The translations under genes were made by a program, and so were the position numbers. Positions 4,578 through 5,255 of a DNA stretch of 5,255 nucleotides are shown piece after piece; position 1 is the stretch's first letter; each line of letters opens with the position of its first letter. The stretch is from Deltaproteobacteria bacterium (GTDB taxonomy: Bacteria; Desulfobacterota; Dissulfuribacteria; Dissulfuribacterales; UBA3076). Location of the stretch: positions 1 through 5,255 of the forward strand of contig JAGGRV010000484.1 in NCBI GenBank assembly GCA_021159445.1. Direction: 5' to 3'. The notes under the pieces are model-generated. The model was not told the DNA's origin, made no database searches, and saw only the letters and a list, made by a program, of their open reading frames with translations.

Positions 4578-4954
4578 CTGACTATTTTTCGTTCTTCCTG
4601 GAAGCAATAAAGGATAATGTGTGGGTTCGGAATGAAGAAGTTTCATTTCGAGAGATTGGAGAAAAAGAAGGTTACATTCGAGGAATTCTTTATTTACATG
4701 GTGGCCATGAACTCCATGTGGCTGAATATGTTGTCATTAATCAGAGAAGGCCTATAGCAATCAAGTACAGATATCAACTCCAAACACCGGATGGCAAATT
4801 CACAGCTCGCTGGGATAATGCCCCTCACCATAAAACTGTAACTTCTTTTCCGCATCATAAGCATTGCCGAGATGGCACAACAGTCGCTTCATCAATAAAT
4901 AATATTTTTGAGATACTTAATTCCCTGGATGACGAACTAAAAGACAAGATATAA
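4565..4954 (+). CDS. TumE/DUF6516-family toxin
   Basis: This 129-residue protein fits the TumE (DUF6516) family of TA-linked proteins. It opens with the typical ERITDYFSFFLEAIKDN, then a hairpin GYIRGILYLHGGHELHVAEY, KYRYQLQ (residues 67-73), the motif RWDNAPHH (82-89) and FPHHKH (95-100). The conserved Asp84, Asn85 and clustered histidines are plausible catalytic or metal-binding residues, but no reaction is established that I can cite. I chose ATG 4565, since the protein then begins where family members do; extension to TTG 4529 would add 12 unrelated residues. It overlaps the upstream gene by 13 bases without a strong ribosome binding site of its own, so translation is probably coupled. 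All family motifs are present, so it is likely intact. Confidence 0.8.
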   Translation: MERITDYFSFFLEAIKDNVWVRNEEVSFREIGEKEGYIRGILYLHGGHELHVAEYVVINQRRPIAIKYRYQLQTPDGKFTARWDNAPHHKTVTSFPHHKHCRDGTTVASSINNIFEILNSLDDELKDKI

Positions 4955-5255
4955 TGGTGACCATAGTTTTCAGAAGTTATACACGCTCTGCACGAACATC
5001 CCCCATTATGCATAGGCAAATATCTGGCATAACTTCATAATGTAACAATGTCCCCCCAGATAGTTCTAAAATAATTACTAAGGTACTAAAATATTTTATC
5101 GATGCAATCTGTGCCTGCCCTACGAAATGCCATTATTTTTCTATTTCATCGGGGCAATCCGTGTCCAAAAATAAAAAGGGGGTTATTCAACCTAGTCAAC
5201 AACGTTATATATTAAATCAAATAGAGGATATACCTCAAAGTCTATCATATCTATC
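4955..5255. other. AT-rich, gene-free tail with repeats
   Basis: No gene or clear terminator is seen after the TumE-like gene. The stretch contains an 8-base inverted pair (GAAGTTAT 4973-4980, ATAACTTC 5029-5036), two related segments ATCGRKGCAATCYGTG (5098-5113 and 5148-5163), and copy 3 of the dispersed direct repeat. Confidence 0.6.
5156..5205 (+). repeat. Dispersed direct repeat, copy 3
   Basis: AATCCGTGTCC, AAAAATAAAAAG, then GGTTATTCAACCTAGTCAA and CAACGT. It is closest to copy 2 in its 3' half. About 50 bases upstream, AATCTGTGCCTGCC (5106-5119) echoes the AATCCGTGCCTGCC of copy 1, so this copy appears to contain a partial duplication or insertion between the two halves of the copy 1 form. 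Confidence 0.75.

Noticed and set aside
4973..5036. GAAGTTAT ... ATAACTTC, resembling the outer bases of loxP arms
   Set aside because: The order of arms is reversed relative to loxP, only 8 bases match, the spacing is 48 bases, and no recombinase gene is present.

Overview
This window looks like an accessory 'junkyard' segment of a bacterial chromosome. It holds three small toxin-antitoxin (TA) type gene pairs, an IS200-type insertion sequence, a GxxExxY-family gene, two gene remnants and a dense set of short dispersed repeats. No housekeeping gene is present. Base composition is moderate to low GC by eye, Shine-Dalgarno sites are of the GGAGG type, and the mix of IS200, GxxExxY, DUF433/DUF5615, TumE-like and Fn3/PKD fragments suggests a Gram-negative environmental bacterium (for example an anammox planctomycete, a Desulfobacterota or a Nitrospirota member). 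That assignment is an inference from gene content only.

Layout. At 1-~250 (+) lies the C-terminal part of a transposase-like gene, broken by the right end of an IS200/IS605-family element (about 250-895). The element's single gene, tnpA, reads on the minus strand and is bounded by characteristic end hairpins. Copy 1 of a direct repeat (943-994) is followed by a promoter and an AbrB-like antitoxin / RelE-ParE toxin operon (1085-1633, +), then by copy 2 of the repeat (1688-1736) and a terminator-like hairpin. A GxxExxY gene (minus) ends beside that hairpin. It is followed by a stretch of palindromes and CACCACAGAG-type repeats, then by a minus-strand operon of a DUF433 antitoxin and a DUF5615 PIN-like toxin with ATGA overlap. 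A gene-free, repeat-rich stretch (3011-3568) ends in a bidirectional terminator. Next is a minus-strand Fn3/PKD surface-protein fragment that looks truncated at both ends. Finally there is a plus-strand pair, an unassigned small acidic protein overlapping a TumE/DUF6516-family toxin (4281-4954), and an AT-rich tail with copy 3 of the direct repeat.

How it fits together. Each TA pair is self-contained, with the antitoxin-like gene first and the toxin second, tightly spaced or overlapping. This is the arrangement expected for translational coupling and addiction. The most interesting structure is the set of three same-orientation repeats. Two of them closely bracket the AbrB/RelE cassette and the third follows the TumE cassette, as if modules have been exchanged by recombination between repeats. 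The second point worth attention is the small protein paired with TumE, whose C-terminal motif could define an antitoxin family.
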